A stretch of 42,255 nt of DNA, from assembly GCA_002134785.1 (NCBI GenBank), contig MBQZ01000022.1:1-42255 (forward strand), given 5' to 3'. Source of the stretch: Crenothrix sp. D3. GTDB taxonomy: Bacteria > Pseudomonadota > Gammaproteobacteria > Methylococcales > Methylomonadaceae. Under the pieces are notes generated by a model, which did not search any database, was not told the DNA's origin, and was given only the letters and a program-made list of their open reading frames with translations. The position numbers were made by a program, and so were the translations under genes. Numbering within the stretch: the first letter of the stretch is position 1; each line of letters starts with the position of its first letter. Shown piece by piece: positions 17,375 to 25,899 of this stretch.

Positions 17375-17621
17375 AATCATTATTAAGCCATCTGCGGAAA
17401 AAGCTTTTGCGAAATTAGAAAAATCTCAACAAATTAAGATTATCAGTGTAATTGAAAAATTGGCAAGTAATCCAAAGCCACAGGGTTTTAAAAAACTAAA
17501 ATCAGTCGCTGAACTTTATCGCATTCGCGTTGGTAATTATCGAGTTATTTATAATATTGATAATAAAGTGTTGATTATTACCGTTGTTAAAATCGGACAT
17601 CGTAAAGAAATTTATAAGTAA
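17364..17621 (+). CDS. RelE/ParE superfamily toxin
   Basis: This is an 85-residue RelE-fold protein: YEIIIKPSAEKAFAKLEK at the N-terminus, then KKLKSVAELYRIRVGNYRVIYNID and the terminal strand VVKIGHRKEIYK. The basic residues in RIRVGNYRVIY and the final H-R-x-x-x-Y pattern are typical of ribosome-dependent mRNA interferases in the RelE group. ParE-type gyrase toxins look similar, so the target is not settled. It overlaps its antitoxin gene. Confidence 0.9.
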   Translation: MAYEIIIKPSAEKAFAKLEKSQQIKIISVIEKLASNPKPQGFKKLKSVAELYRIRVGNYRVIYNIDNKVLIITVVKIGHRKEIYK

Positions 17622-17709
17622 TTATTTAATTCGCGATTGATTAGCTTTGTGCCTCAGCCCATCCTATGCACCATGCACTGGTTATTAAAATAATAATTTT
17701 AGGAAAATA

Positions 17710-18981
17710 ATGTATCTATATCAATATGGCGGTGATAGTAAAAAGTTAATCCACAGTTATCGTATTGAAACATTAGATAATGGACGATTACATACAGGAT
17801 ATATTGATCATGTTGCAATAAATGCACTAGGAAAGCTTATTGGTGGTGAACTAACTTGTTTTGAAGATATATCTGCTGCTGAAATGGCTCTAAAATCGCT
17901 CATATTCCATGAAAACACGATAGTACAACGACCAAGCATAAAAGTGGAAATTGTGGATAAAACAAGTGAAACCTTTCACATAAATCAAGCACCAAATTTA
18001 GAGCATGAAGAAGCATTTTCCGTATTGTACGAAAAACAAATTATTCAACATCATATTGGTGGTATTCAGCAATTAATCGGCTTTGTAGACAAATCAACTG
18101 CGTTACAACATATTAAATATCGTGAACAAAAAGCTTTAGAGGAAGAAAGGTTACGCAAAAAAAATGGATTACCAAGATCAACACTTAATCTTTTTTCTGA
18201 TAGCACATCATTAGAGTATGTTGCAGATAGTTATGATGATTTTTTCAAAAAAATATTCTTAAATGATGAAAATCTTATTGGTAGTTACATAAATCCTATG
18301 ATTCAATCGGGTAGTGCATTATATTTAGGCGATACTACAGTATCGAAAATATTAAATACAATAGCCACACAGAATGCAGATCAATTCTTTAATGTTGCCG
18401 AAAAGGAATGGCACGATTATTTAGACATACTAAAGCGAAGGATTGAAATCCCAGTACCTTTGTTTTTATCAGTTGTTCTTAATAGGGCAAATAGTCGAAT
18501 AGATATTCCAAAGGTTATACTTGAATTGCGAGATGAATTTTTAGATGCAAGAAGACAGTTGTGGACAATGTTTGATGAAGCAGATCATTTATTATCTGAT
18601 ACGAGACAAAGTATAAAGCTACTTAATAGTATTGAAAACGATACAAAACAAGCATTAAGAAAGATTACAAAACAAAGTGATCAATTGAACGCTAGTATAA
18701 GATGCGATTCATTAGGACGGGCAATTTCTCTTTTAAAAATAGCAGGTTATATTTCCTGTGCTAAATATGGCAACTTAATTGTTGATTCTTTAATTCTAAC
18801 ATGTGCTTTAGAGGATGTTTTTAACTATTTAAATAGACTAAAGTTTAATCAAGGTTTTAGGGTTGACGCATCCCATTTATTAGTAAAAAATTTACAAAAT
18901 GTCGAACTTAAGGGGTTATTAAAAAAACATTTATCTGACAGAGAATTAAATAACATTACCAATACTTTAATCAATTCGTAA
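17710..18981 (+). CDS. AT-rich orphan protein of unknown function
   Basis: I do not recognise this 423-residue protein. The N-terminal 100 residues look beta-rich (MYLYQYGGDSKKLIHSYRIE). Residues 140-160 are charged (REQKALEEERLRKKNG). The rest is predominantly helical, with a likely coiled-coil around residues 275-335 (ELRDEFLDARRQLWTMFDE, NDTKQALRKITKQSDQLNA). There is no signal peptide or clear membrane helix. Codon usage is much more AT-rich than in the flanking housekeeping genes. It lies between a toxin-antitoxin pair and a truncated pabB, and a 10-bp direct repeat (AGCTTTGTGC) brackets it. These facts suggest horizontally acquired cargo, perhaps defence-related, but no motif shows a function. 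Confidence 0.7.
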   Translation: MYLYQYGGDSKKLIHSYRIETLDNGRLHTGYIDHVAINALGKLIGGELTCFEDISAAEMALKSLIFHENTIVQRPSIKVEIVDKTSETFHINQAPNLEHEEAFSVLYEKQIIQHHIGGIQQLIGFVDKSTALQHIKYREQKALEEERLRKKNGLPRSTLNLFSDSTSLEYVADSYDDFFKKIFLNDENLIGSYINPMIQSGSALYLGDTTVSKILNTIATQNADQFFNVAEKEWHDYLDILKRRIEIPVPLFLSVVLNRANSRIDIPKVILELRDEFLDARRQLWTMFDEADHLLSDTRQSIKLLNSIENDTKQALRKITKQSDQLNASIRCDSLGRAISLLKIAGYISCAKYGNLIVDSLILTCALEDVFNYLNRLKFNQGFRVDASHLLVKNLQNVELKGLLKKHLSDRELNNITNTLINS

Positions 18982-18990
18982 GCTTTGTGC

Positions 18991-19015
18991 TTGGGTTACG
19001 CTATCGCTAACCCAA
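18991..19015. repeat. Intergenic palindrome (TTGGGTTA / TAACCCAA)
   Basis: TTGGGTTA at 18991-18998 pairs with TAACCCAA at 19008-19015 around CGCTATCGC. It sits right after the orphan gene stop. A related GGGTTA...TAACCC hairpin occurs at 36333-36375, so this is a dispersed family. Confidence 0.7.
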
Positions 19016-19049
19016 CAACCTACAACTGAATTTTTAACATTCAATCTAA

Positions 19050-19331
19050 ATGCCATCACCAAAACCTCTTATTACTGCACTGCCTTATTTTGCTGACAGT
19101 GCCTCGCTTTTTTCGCATATTGCTGACAAACCGTGGGCAGTGTTTTTGGATAGCGGCTATCCGCATAGTCAGCAAGGGCGTTATGACATACTTGCGGCTA
19201 ACCCTGTGTGTACGTTGGTGACGCATGGCGATATACGGAAATTATTCAGCACGGTACAGTTACGCAATCCGTTTGATTTGGTCAAGCAACAGCTATTGCT
19301 TATCAATAATAGCCCGATAGGATGCGCTTAG
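19050..19331 (+). pseudogene. pabB: N-terminal stump of aminodeoxychorismate synthase component I (pabB)
   Basis: Residues 1-91 (PLITALPYFADSASLFSHI, PWAVFLDSG, GRYDILAANP, and LRNPFDLVKQQL) match the N-terminal region of PabB, which with PabA makes aminodeoxychorismate for folate. Intact PabB has about 450 residues and the whole chorismate-binding catalytic domain; none of that is present. The frame runs into a palindromic element at 19317 and stops after CA. The next gene is an unrelated TPR protein, so the remainder was deleted. A functional pabB is expected elsewhere if the cell makes folate. Confidence 0.8.
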
Positions 19332-19384
19332 GTACGAAGCCCATCAATCGCGAACGATGGGCTTCCTTTGTCAGTTCATCCTAT
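19317..19384. repeat. 68-nt palindromic element at the pabB break point
   Basis: The outer arms ATAGGATG (19317-19324) and CATCCTAT (19377-19384) pair perfectly. The inner arms GAAGCCCATC (19336-19345) and GATGGGCTTC (19356-19365) form a second perfect stem. This nested layout resembles REP/BIME or MITE-like elements mobilised by REP-associated transposases. It begins exactly where PabB similarity ends. Confidence 0.85.
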
Positions 19385-19444
19385 ATCTGCTACTCAATGC
19401 AGCGCGTGGAAACGAGAAAAACAAGAAAACACACAAGGCAAACC

Positions 19445-20455
19445 ATGATTTTTAGCTCCTTTTTCAGTCACGATGCAGAACCTGTTCAACTTGAAAGCCA
19501 ATGCGTGGACATTGAGCAGTTATTAGCACAAGGCGATATTCAAGCCGCTTATACACAAGCGGAGGCGTTATTACAGCTAGCTTTGCAAGCAGGGGAGGCT
19601 TACACGATTGCGAAGGCGCGTTTTATGCTGGGCAATGTGTATTTTTTTCAACAAGATTACCCCGCCGCATTGACCGCTTATCAACACGCTAAAGATTTAT
19701 TCAGCCAACTTAATGAAGCGCACAGCATCGCGGTAGCGTGGCATCAAATCGGCGTGGTTTACACCCGAATGCAGGATTATGAACAGGCAGAACAGGCGTG
19801 CCATGAGTCATTAGCTATTAAAAATGTACACGGCGATCAAGCCGATATAGCCAGCACCTTAAACCAATTGGGCAATATTTATAGCGATAGCGGAAAGTTG
19901 GAACAGGCGGTGGTGTTTTATCAGCAAGCGGCGGATATTTATGCGCAACTAGGCGATAATCGCTATGAAGGCGTGACGCGCAGTAATACTGCTGATAGCT
20001 TAATTCCACTGCACCGTTATGACGAAGCGCGTGTTGAATTGCAACGAGCAATTGTCTGTAAACAAGACGGTGGACACGCTAGTGAACCGTGGAAAACATG
20101 GAATATTTTATCCGAATTGGAACAGGCTATGAATAATCCCACCGCCGCCCACGCCGCTAAACAACAAGCGATACACAGCTATTTAGCCTATCGCCGTGAC
20201 GGAAATGACAATATAAGCGGTTCGCCAGTTCCGCAATTTTGTAGCGGGACTTTACGCGCCATTCAAGAAAACAATGCCGCTGTCGCTGAACAAGAGCTAC
20301 TCAATCTGCCAGATCAAGGTTACTTTAATCCTGTGATTGCCAAACTTATCGCTCTGTTACGAGGCGAGCGCAATCCGAGCTTAGCCGATGATCCTGAACT
20401 GGACTTTATCAGCGCGGCAGAACTGTTGTTAATGCTCGATGCGTTGTCAGTTTAG
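19445..20455 (+). CDS. Tetratricopeptide-repeat protein
   Basis: From ATG 19445 (MIFSSFFSHDAEPV) the product is 336 residues. It contains at least five TPR units of about 40 residues each: ARFMLGNVYFFQQDYPAAL, AVAWHQIGVVYTRMQDYEQA, STLNQLGNIYSDSGKLEQA, GVTRSNTADSLIPLHRYDEA, and a fifth weaker one. The frame is open from 19322, but that part lies in the palindromic element and is not family-like. No signal peptide is seen, so it is presumably a cytoplasmic scaffold. It precedes ntrY by 41 bases in the same direction and may share its transcript. Confidence 0.82.
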   Translation: MIFSSFFSHDAEPVQLESQCVDIEQLLAQGDIQAAYTQAEALLQLALQAGEAYTIAKARFMLGNVYFFQQDYPAALTAYQHAKDLFSQLNEAHSIAVAWHQIGVVYTRMQDYEQAEQACHESLAIKNVHGDQADIASTLNQLGNIYSDSGKLEQAVVFYQQAADIYAQLGDNRYEGVTRSNTADSLIPLHRYDEARVELQRAIVCKQDGGHASEPWKTWNILSELEQAMNNPTAAHAAKQQAIHSYLAYRRDGNDNISGSPVPQFCSGTLRAIQENNAAVAEQELLNLPDQGYFNPVIAKLIALLRGERNPSLADDPELDFISAAELLLMLDALSV

Positions 20456-20496
20456 GTACACTTGCCCTCCTTATCCATTGTTAAATAATAGCCAGT

Positions 20497-22650
20497 ATGG
20501 TTTTTAAAAAAATAAAACTCCCCATTAGTTTGTCGGTATTAATTCTATTTGGCTTAATTCTGTTGTCCTTGCAGTTGATGAGTTCAGCAACGCAAGAATC
20601 CTCACAACTGAGTGCGATGTATTCGTGGTTATTATTAGCGAATGCGTTAGGTTCTGTGGTATTGCTGGGTTTGGTAGGGGCGAATATTTTCGCGCTACTC
20701 AAGCAACTAAAAAAACGCGAAGCGGGATCAAAACTGACTATCCGCATGGTATCGCTGTTTGTATTATTGGCATTAGCCCCAGCGGCGATTGTGTTTTATT
20801 TTTCTATGCAGTTTCTGCATCAAGGCATTGATAGTTGGTTTAATGTTGAAATCGACAGGGCAATGGAAGACGCGCTGGAATTGAGCCAAGCGTCATTAGA
20901 TCAACGAATGCGTTGGCACACCAAGCAAACCCAGCAATTGGCTGAGAAGCTGGAAAGTTCCAGCAAAAATTTAGCGACCTTAGAGCTAGAAAATTTACGC
21001 CAACAGGCGGAAGCTGCCGAAATGACGGTGTTTTCTCGCCAAGGCAGAATTATTGCCTCCAGTAGTGTCAATCCCAGTGATATTTTGCCGAATTTACCCG
21101 ATGAAAATATCTGGTTACGGTTACGGCAAAATACGCAATATGTGGCTTTAGCACCCGTGCATGATGACGTGTTGATGATTCGGGTGATTGTCACGCTGAA
21201 AACGCAAGAGCCGCAATATTTACAGGCGATGTATCCTGTGCCGATTCGTATCGCTGATTTAGCCGATTCGGTGGAATTTGCCTTTTTGCGGTATCAGGAA
21301 ATGAATTTTTTACGCGATTCACTGCGCTGGAGTTTTTCGCTGGCGTTGTCGCTGGTATTATTAATGAGCTTATTGGCGGCGATTTGGGTGGCGTTTATCA
21401 GTATTCGTAATATTGTTTCGCCTGTCAAACAGCTAGTGAAAGGCACGAGGGCAGTCGCATTAGGGCATTACGATCAACAACTACCTGTGATAGCGCAGGA
21501 TGATTTAGGGTTTTTGGTCGAGTCTTTTAATGATATGACGCAGCGCATAGCCAAGGCGCGTGATGAAACCCGACTGGCAGGTGTTGAAGTTGAAAATCAA
21601 CGCGCGTATTTAGAAACTATACTTGCTAATTTGACCGCAGGGGTGATTAGTTTTGATGCCGATTATAAAATTCGCACCGTTAACCAAGCCGCCTATCGTA
21701 TTTTTCGCATTCAAGTGCAGCACTTTGTTGAGCAGACTTTATTGGAATTGGCATTGAGTTATTCTGAATTAGCTGAGCCGTTAAAATCTATTCAACGCTT
21801 GTTAGAACAAGGGGATGATATTTGGCAACAGCGGATTGCGTTTTTAGGGGCGAATGGGCGGCAGGAATTATTGTGTCGCGGTACGCCGTTGTTTTCACAA
21901 GAAGGTCAGCGTGTGGGCGCGGTGGTGGTGTTTGATGATGTCACTGATTTAATTCAAGCCCAAAAAAATGCCGCGTGGGGTGAAGTTGCACGCCGCTTAG
22001 CACATGAAATTAAAAATCCACTGACACCCATTCAATTATCCGCAGAAAGATTGCAACATAAATTAGCCGATAAACTAGAGCCTAATGATGCCGATATGCT
22101 AGAGCGATCCACGCGCACGATTGTTCAACAAGTGCTTGCCATGAAAGAAATGGTCGATGATTTCTCCGAATACGCTAAACCCTCGAAAAAACAAACCGCC
22201 ATTATTGATTTACCTATGTTAGTGCAGGAAGTGATGGCTCTTTATGTGTTAAAGTCTGGTGTTACTTTTAAAGCTGATTATGAAGCGGCTTCGCTGTTGA
22301 TTATGGGTGATCCTGTGAGTATTCGACAGGTATTACATAATTTGATTAAAAATGCCTTAGAGGCCATAGAAGCACAGGGATTGATTGAAATTAACCTGCA
22401 CCGTGTACAAAAAAATGACAGTGATTTTATTGAAATCGCGCTTTATGATGACGGCGCAGGTATCAAAGATGAGCAAATAGAAACCATTTTTGAGCCTTAT
22501 GTGACCACCAAAGCTAAAGGAACAGGCTTAGGATTGGCAATAGTAAAAAAAATAATAGAAGAGCATGGAGGCGCGATTTGGGTTGATACCAGTCGTAAAG
22601 TGGGCGCGGGATTTATTATTCAGCTACCAGCGTATAACATTGAAAAATAA
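20497..22650 (+). CDS. ntrY: NtrY-type membrane sensor histidine kinase
   Basis: This is a 717-residue kinase. Three N-terminal hydrophobic segments (about 7-27, 43-67, 83-106) precede a periplasmic sensor region, followed by a fourth membrane helix at about 279-303. Then come HAMP (PVKQLVKGTRAVALGHYDQ), PAS (LANLTAGVISFDADYKIRTV), HisKA with H503 in ARRLAHEIKNPLTPIQLS, and HATPase with NLIKNALEAIE, DDGAGI and GTGLGLAIVKKI. The length and order match NtrY. It phosphorylates NtrX, encoded 6 bases downstream. NtrYX systems respond to nitrogen, redox or envelope signals depending on the species, so the signal here is unknown. Confidence 0.95.
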   Translation: MVFKKIKLPISLSVLILFGLILLSLQLMSSATQESSQLSAMYSWLLLANALGSVVLLGLVGANIFALLKQLKKREAGSKLTIRMVSLFVLLALAPAAIVFYFSMQFLHQGIDSWFNVEIDRAMEDALELSQASLDQRMRWHTKQTQQLAEKLESSSKNLATLELENLRQQAEAAEMTVFSRQGRIIASSSVNPSDILPNLPDENIWLRLRQNTQYVALAPVHDDVLMIRVIVTLKTQEPQYLQAMYPVPIRIADLADSVEFAFLRYQEMNFLRDSLRWSFSLALSLVLLMSLLAAIWVAFISIRNIVSPVKQLVKGTRAVALGHYDQQLPVIAQDDLGFLVESFNDMTQRIAKARDETRLAGVEVENQRAYLETILANLTAGVISFDADYKIRTVNQAAYRIFRIQVQHFVEQTLLELALSYSELAEPLKSIQRLLEQGDDIWQQRIAFLGANGRQELLCRGTPLFSQEGQRVGAVVVFDDVTDLIQAQKNAAWGEVARRLAHEIKNPLTPIQLSAERLQHKLADKLEPNDADMLERSTRTIVQQVLAMKEMVDDFSEYAKPSKKQTAIIDLPMLVQEVMALYVLKSGVTFKADYEAASLLIMGDPVSIRQVLHNLIKNALEAIEAQGLIEINLHRVQKNDSDFIEIALYDDGAGIKDEQIETIFEPYVTTKAKGTGLGLAIVKKIIEEHGGAIWVDTSRKVGAGFIIQLPAYNIEK

Positions 22651-22656
22651 AATATT

Positions 22657-24018
22657 ATGAACACACAATTACCCAGAATATTAGTCGTTGATGACGAACC
22701 TGACATTCGCCGTTTAGTCAGTGAAATTCTTGAAGATGAAGGTTATTTCGTCTCTCAAGCAGAAAATGCCAGTGAAGCGCGGCAACTGAAAAAATCCACT
22801 CAACCTAATCTTATTCTGCTTGATATATGGATGCCAGACACTGATGGTATTACGCTACTCAAAGAGTGGGTCGCCGAAGACACATTGCTGTGTCCTGTGG
22901 TGATGATGTCAGGACATGGTTCAGTAGAAGCGGCGGTTGAAGCCACCCGTTTAGGTGCGTTCGACTTTTTAGAAAAGCCCTTATCGCTAGCAAAATTATT
23001 GTTAATCGTGGCAAGAGCCTTGGAAGCGGGCAATCTCCAATTAGAAAATGCAGGGCTTAAACAGCAGTTAGTTGCTGATATTGAACCTATCGGTAAGAGT
23101 GCCACCGTTGCTAGAACTAAAGATCAATTAAAGCGACTCGCACAACATGATGCGCGGGTGTTATTTGTTGGTGAAGCGGGTGTCGGTAAAGAGCTATACG
23201 CACGCTATTTGCATAATAACAGTGCGCACCGTGATGGTCCTTTTGTCGATGTTGCGGTTGGTAGTATCTCCCCCGAAAACTCAGCGGTTGAATTTTTTGG
23301 CAAAGAAAGCGCGGGTAAAGTTTATTCGGGTTTACTGGAGCGAGCGCACAAAGGAACGCTATTTTTGAGCGAAATTGGCGGTATGGATAAAGAAACCCAG
23401 TTGCGCCTGCTCAGCGCCTTAGAATCCAGTTCTTTTCTTCGGGTAGGGGGCGGTGAAGCGGTGAGTGTCGATGTACGCATCGTTGCATCAACGCGTCTTG
23501 CGTTGGATGAAGAAGTAAAATCTGGACGATTTCGGCAGGATTTATATTACTTACTGAATGAAATTACTGTCGATATTCCACCACTTAAAAATCACAGCGA
23601 AGATGTACCTGCATTGCTCAGTTTTTATGTTGATTATTTTGTTAGTCAAGATAAATTGCCGTTTCGGAAATTCTCGATGGCAGCGCAAAATTTTTTACGC
23701 AACTACGGGTGGCGCGGCAATGTGCGCGAATTAAAAAACTTAGTGCAACGCTTGATGATACTCGGTGTCGGAGAAGAAATAGAGCTTGATGAAGTGAAGT
23801 CTGCACTCGGCTCAGTGGCAGGTGATATGGCGAGTTCGTCGTCGGTACCTGATTTTTTTAATTTGCCGTTAAAAGAAGCACGAGATCACTTTGAAAAAGC
23901 CTATTTAGAATACCATTTTGAACGTACAGGTGGCAGTGTCGCCAGATTATCCGCGGCTGTTGGTATGGAGCGCACACACCTCTATCGTAAATTACATTCT
24001 TTAAATATCAAGTTGTAG
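22657..24018 (+). CDS. ntrX: NtrX-type response regulator with a degenerate AAA+ domain
   Basis: This 453-residue protein has a receiver domain with phospho-acceptor D56 in LLDIWMPDTDG, an AAA+ domain, and a C-terminal Fis-type helix-turn-helix (RLSAAVGMERTHLYRKL). The P-loop GEAGVGKE is at 172-179. Two hallmarks of sigma-54 activators are missing. The GAFTGA loop is replaced by the region ESAGKVYSGLLERA. The Walker B aspartate is replaced by S238 in TLFLSEIGG. NtrX proteins are known to be divergent here and may regulate sigma-70 promoters. It is co-transcribed with ntrY. Confidence 0.94.
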   Translation: MNTQLPRILVVDDEPDIRRLVSEILEDEGYFVSQAENASEARQLKKSTQPNLILLDIWMPDTDGITLLKEWVAEDTLLCPVVMMSGHGSVEAAVEATRLGAFDFLEKPLSLAKLLLIVARALEAGNLQLENAGLKQQLVADIEPIGKSATVARTKDQLKRLAQHDARVLFVGEAGVGKELYARYLHNNSAHRDGPFVDVAVGSISPENSAVEFFGKESAGKVYSGLLERAHKGTLFLSEIGGMDKETQLRLLSALESSSFLRVGGGEAVSVDVRIVASTRLALDEEVKSGRFRQDLYYLLNEITVDIPPLKNHSEDVPALLSFYVDYFVSQDKLPFRKFSMAAQNFLRNYGWRGNVRELKNLVQRLMILGVGEEIELDEVKSALGSVAGDMASSSSVPDFFNLPLKEARDHFEKAYLEYHFERTGGSVARLSAAVGMERTHLYRKLHSLNIKL

Positions 24019-24047
24019 TTCGGCATACACTTTGAGTTTTTGCAAAT

Positions 24048-24102
24048 AAACATTGAAAAATCCCCCAATGTTTAGTAAACTCTTCAGTCTTTTATTAAGA
24101 CT
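24048..24102 (+). promoter_or_regulatory. Two stem-loops in the rplM leader
   Basis: AAACATTG (24048-24055) pairs with CAATGTTT (24066-24073). AGTCTT (24086-24091) pairs with AAGACT (24097-24102). Both precede the rplM ATG at 24120. Ribosomal protein L13 operons of gammaproteobacteria have structured autoregulatory leaders, so these may be such a leader. No T-run follows the first stem, so it is unlikely to be the ntrX terminator. Confidence 0.45.
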
Positions 24103-24119
24103 TTAACCGCAAGACATAA

Positions 24120-24548
24120 ATGAAAACATTTAGTGCAAAACCAGAAGAAGTTAAGCGCGATTGGTATGTAGTCGATGCAGAAGGAAAGACCTTAGGTCGT
24201 TTAGCTTCTGAAATTGCACTGCGTCTTCGCGGCAAACACAAACCAGAATACACACCACACGTTGATACGGGTGATTATATTATTGTTGTTAATGCTGAAA
24301 AAATTGGCGTTACAGGCAATAAAGAAAAAAATAAATTATATCAACATCACACTGGATATATCGGTAATTTAAAAACCGTTAGCCTAGGTAAATTAAGACA
24401 AACGTTCCCTGATCGTATTCTTACTGCCGCAGTTAAAGGTATGTTACCTAACAATCCATTGGGTCGTGCAATGTTCAAGAAATTGAAAGTATATGCAGGT
24501 CCCGCGCATGATCATCAGGCTCAACAGCCAAAAGTTTTAGACATTTAA
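24120..24548 (+). CDS. rplM: 50S ribosomal protein L13
   Basis: This 142-residue protein has the standard L13 length and sequence: [56 protein letters not shown], and the final [11 protein letters not shown]. It assembles early on 23S rRNA in the large subunit. rpsI follows after 11 bases, which is the conserved rplM-rpsI operon of bacteria. A structured leader precedes it. No oddities were seen. Confidence 0.99.
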   Translation: MKTFSAKPEEVKRDWYVVDAEGKTLGRLASEIALRLRGKHKPEYTPHVDTGDYIIVVNAEKIGVTGNKEKNKLYQHHTGYIGNLKTVSLGKLRQTFPDRILTAAVKGMLPNNPLGRAMFKKLKVYAGPAHDHQAQQPKVLDI

Positions 24549-24559
24549 GCGAGTAGACC

Positions 24560-24952
24560 ATGGCAGCAGCTCAGTATTATGGAACAGGTCGTCGTAAATG
24601 TGCAATAGCACGCGTTTACGCAACATCAGGCACTGGAAAAATAACCATCAACAAAAAATCTATCGAAGACTATTTCGGTCGTAAAACCGATCAAATGGTG
24701 TCTTGTCAACCGCTAGAATGTGTTGATATGGTTGGTAAATTCGATGTTAACGTCATTGTTAAAGGCGGTGGCCCCTCTGGTCAAGCTGGTGCTATTCGTC
24801 ATGGATTGACCCGCGCTTTGATGCAGTATGATGAGGCTTTACGTCCACCACTTAGAAAAGCAGGTTATGTTACCCGCGATTCTCGTATCGTAGAACGTAA
24901 AAAAGTTGGCTTACATAAAGCGAGAAAACGTCCGCAGTACTCAAAACGTTAA
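24560..24952 (+). CDS. rpsI: 30S ribosomal protein S9
   Basis: This 130-residue protein has canonical S9 features: [51 protein letters not shown], and the basic tail [11 protein letters not shown], whose terminal residues reach the P-site tRNA in the ribosome. It is co-transcribed with rplM, and a strong terminator follows about 20 bases after the stop. Confidence 0.99.
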   Translation: MAAAQYYGTGRRKCAIARVYATSGTGKITINKKSIEDYFGRKTDQMVSCQPLECVDMVGKFDVNVIVKGGGPSGQAGAIRHGLTRALMQYDEALRPPLRKAGYVTRDSRIVERKKVGLHKARKRPQYSKR

Positions 24953-24972
24953 TCGTTTTAAAAACCAAACAT

Positions 24973-25007
24973 AAGGCTACTTTTTTAACGAAAGTAGCCT
25001 TTTTTTA
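24973..25007 (+). terminator. Rho-independent terminator of rplM-rpsI
   Basis: AAGGCTACTTT and AAAGTAGCCTT pair perfectly around a short TTTAACG loop and are followed at once by a run of T residues ending at about 25006. The placement just after rpsI and the classical structure make this a confident call. Confidence 0.95.
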
Positions 25008-25135
25008 TGGGCAGAATAAAATATCAAGTGATTGTGCGTTTTTTTATGACAGAGAAAAGCTATTGGCATTTGATGTGATTTTTTTTATCAACAATGTTAA
25101 ACTTCGCACAGTTAATGATTTTGTATATTTAACAA

Positions 25136-25876
25136 ATGCCAACAGATTCTCAAAAGATGCCTAATAACTCGCCACCACTGGAATTTAAAAGCGGTAGTTT
25201 TTCTGTCCCTATTTTGATTCTATTTACGAATGACTTAAAGTTTATCGGACAACAACTTCATGAGAAAGTTGACTTAGCTCCTGAGTTTTTTAAAAATTCG
25301 CCATTAATTTTTGATGTACAGGAACTGAATAAACAAAGTCTCGATGTTGATATTTCAGCTTTAGTTATCGTTATTCGACAAGCTGGTTTATTACCGACAG
25401 GGATACGCGGTGGTAACATACCACAAAATAAAATAGCGGTAGAATTATTTATTCCTGTTTATTCTGCGCACAGTATTAACATCACACCGACTGATTCTCA
25501 AAAGCAAAAACAAAAAATCATCGTTCCTGAACCGATAGTTGATGTGATCACAACTACCACAATGATCACGCGTCCTATTCGTTCGGGTCAACGCATTTAT
25601 GCGGCGGGGGATTTAGTGGTTTTGGCTCAAGTGAGTGCAGGGGCTGAAATTATGGCTGAAGGTAATATCCATGTTTATGGTTCGTTAAGAGGACGTGCTT
25701 TAGCAGGTGTACAAGGTAATGTGAATGCACGCATTTTTTGTTCTGATTTACAAGCCGAGCTTATTTCAATTGCTGGAAATTATAAAATAAGCGACGACAT
25801 GAGAGACATCGTGAGTAAAAAATTCGTTCAAGTGTATTTACAAGAGCATACGTTAATTATTAAAGATATTGAATAA
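25136..25876 (+). CDS. minC: Septum site-determining protein MinC
   Basis: This 246-residue protein has two domains. The N-terminal MinC_N domain (FKSGSFSVPILILFTNDLKF) inhibits FtsZ. The C-terminal beta-helical domain carries IRSGQRIYAAGDLVVLAQVS, AGAEIMAEGNIHVYGSLRGRALAG and ARIFCSDLQAELISIAG. The C-domain dimerises and binds MinD. A variable linker at about residues 120-140 (TPTDSQKQKQK) is normal. minD follows 23 bases later, and minE follows minD. MinCD blocks septation at cell poles. Confidence 0.96.
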   Translation: MPTDSQKMPNNSPPLEFKSGSFSVPILILFTNDLKFIGQQLHEKVDLAPEFFKNSPLIFDVQELNKQSLDVDISALVIVIRQAGLLPTGIRGGNIPQNKIAVELFIPVYSAHSINITPTDSQKQKQKIIVPEPIVDVITTTTMITRPIRSGQRIYAAGDLVVLAQVSAGAEIMAEGNIHVYGSLRGRALAGVQGNVNARIFCSDLQAELISIAGNYKISDDMRDIVSKKFVQVYLQEHTLIIKDIE

Positions 25877-25899
25877 TGTCGCCACCGTGGAGAAAATAA

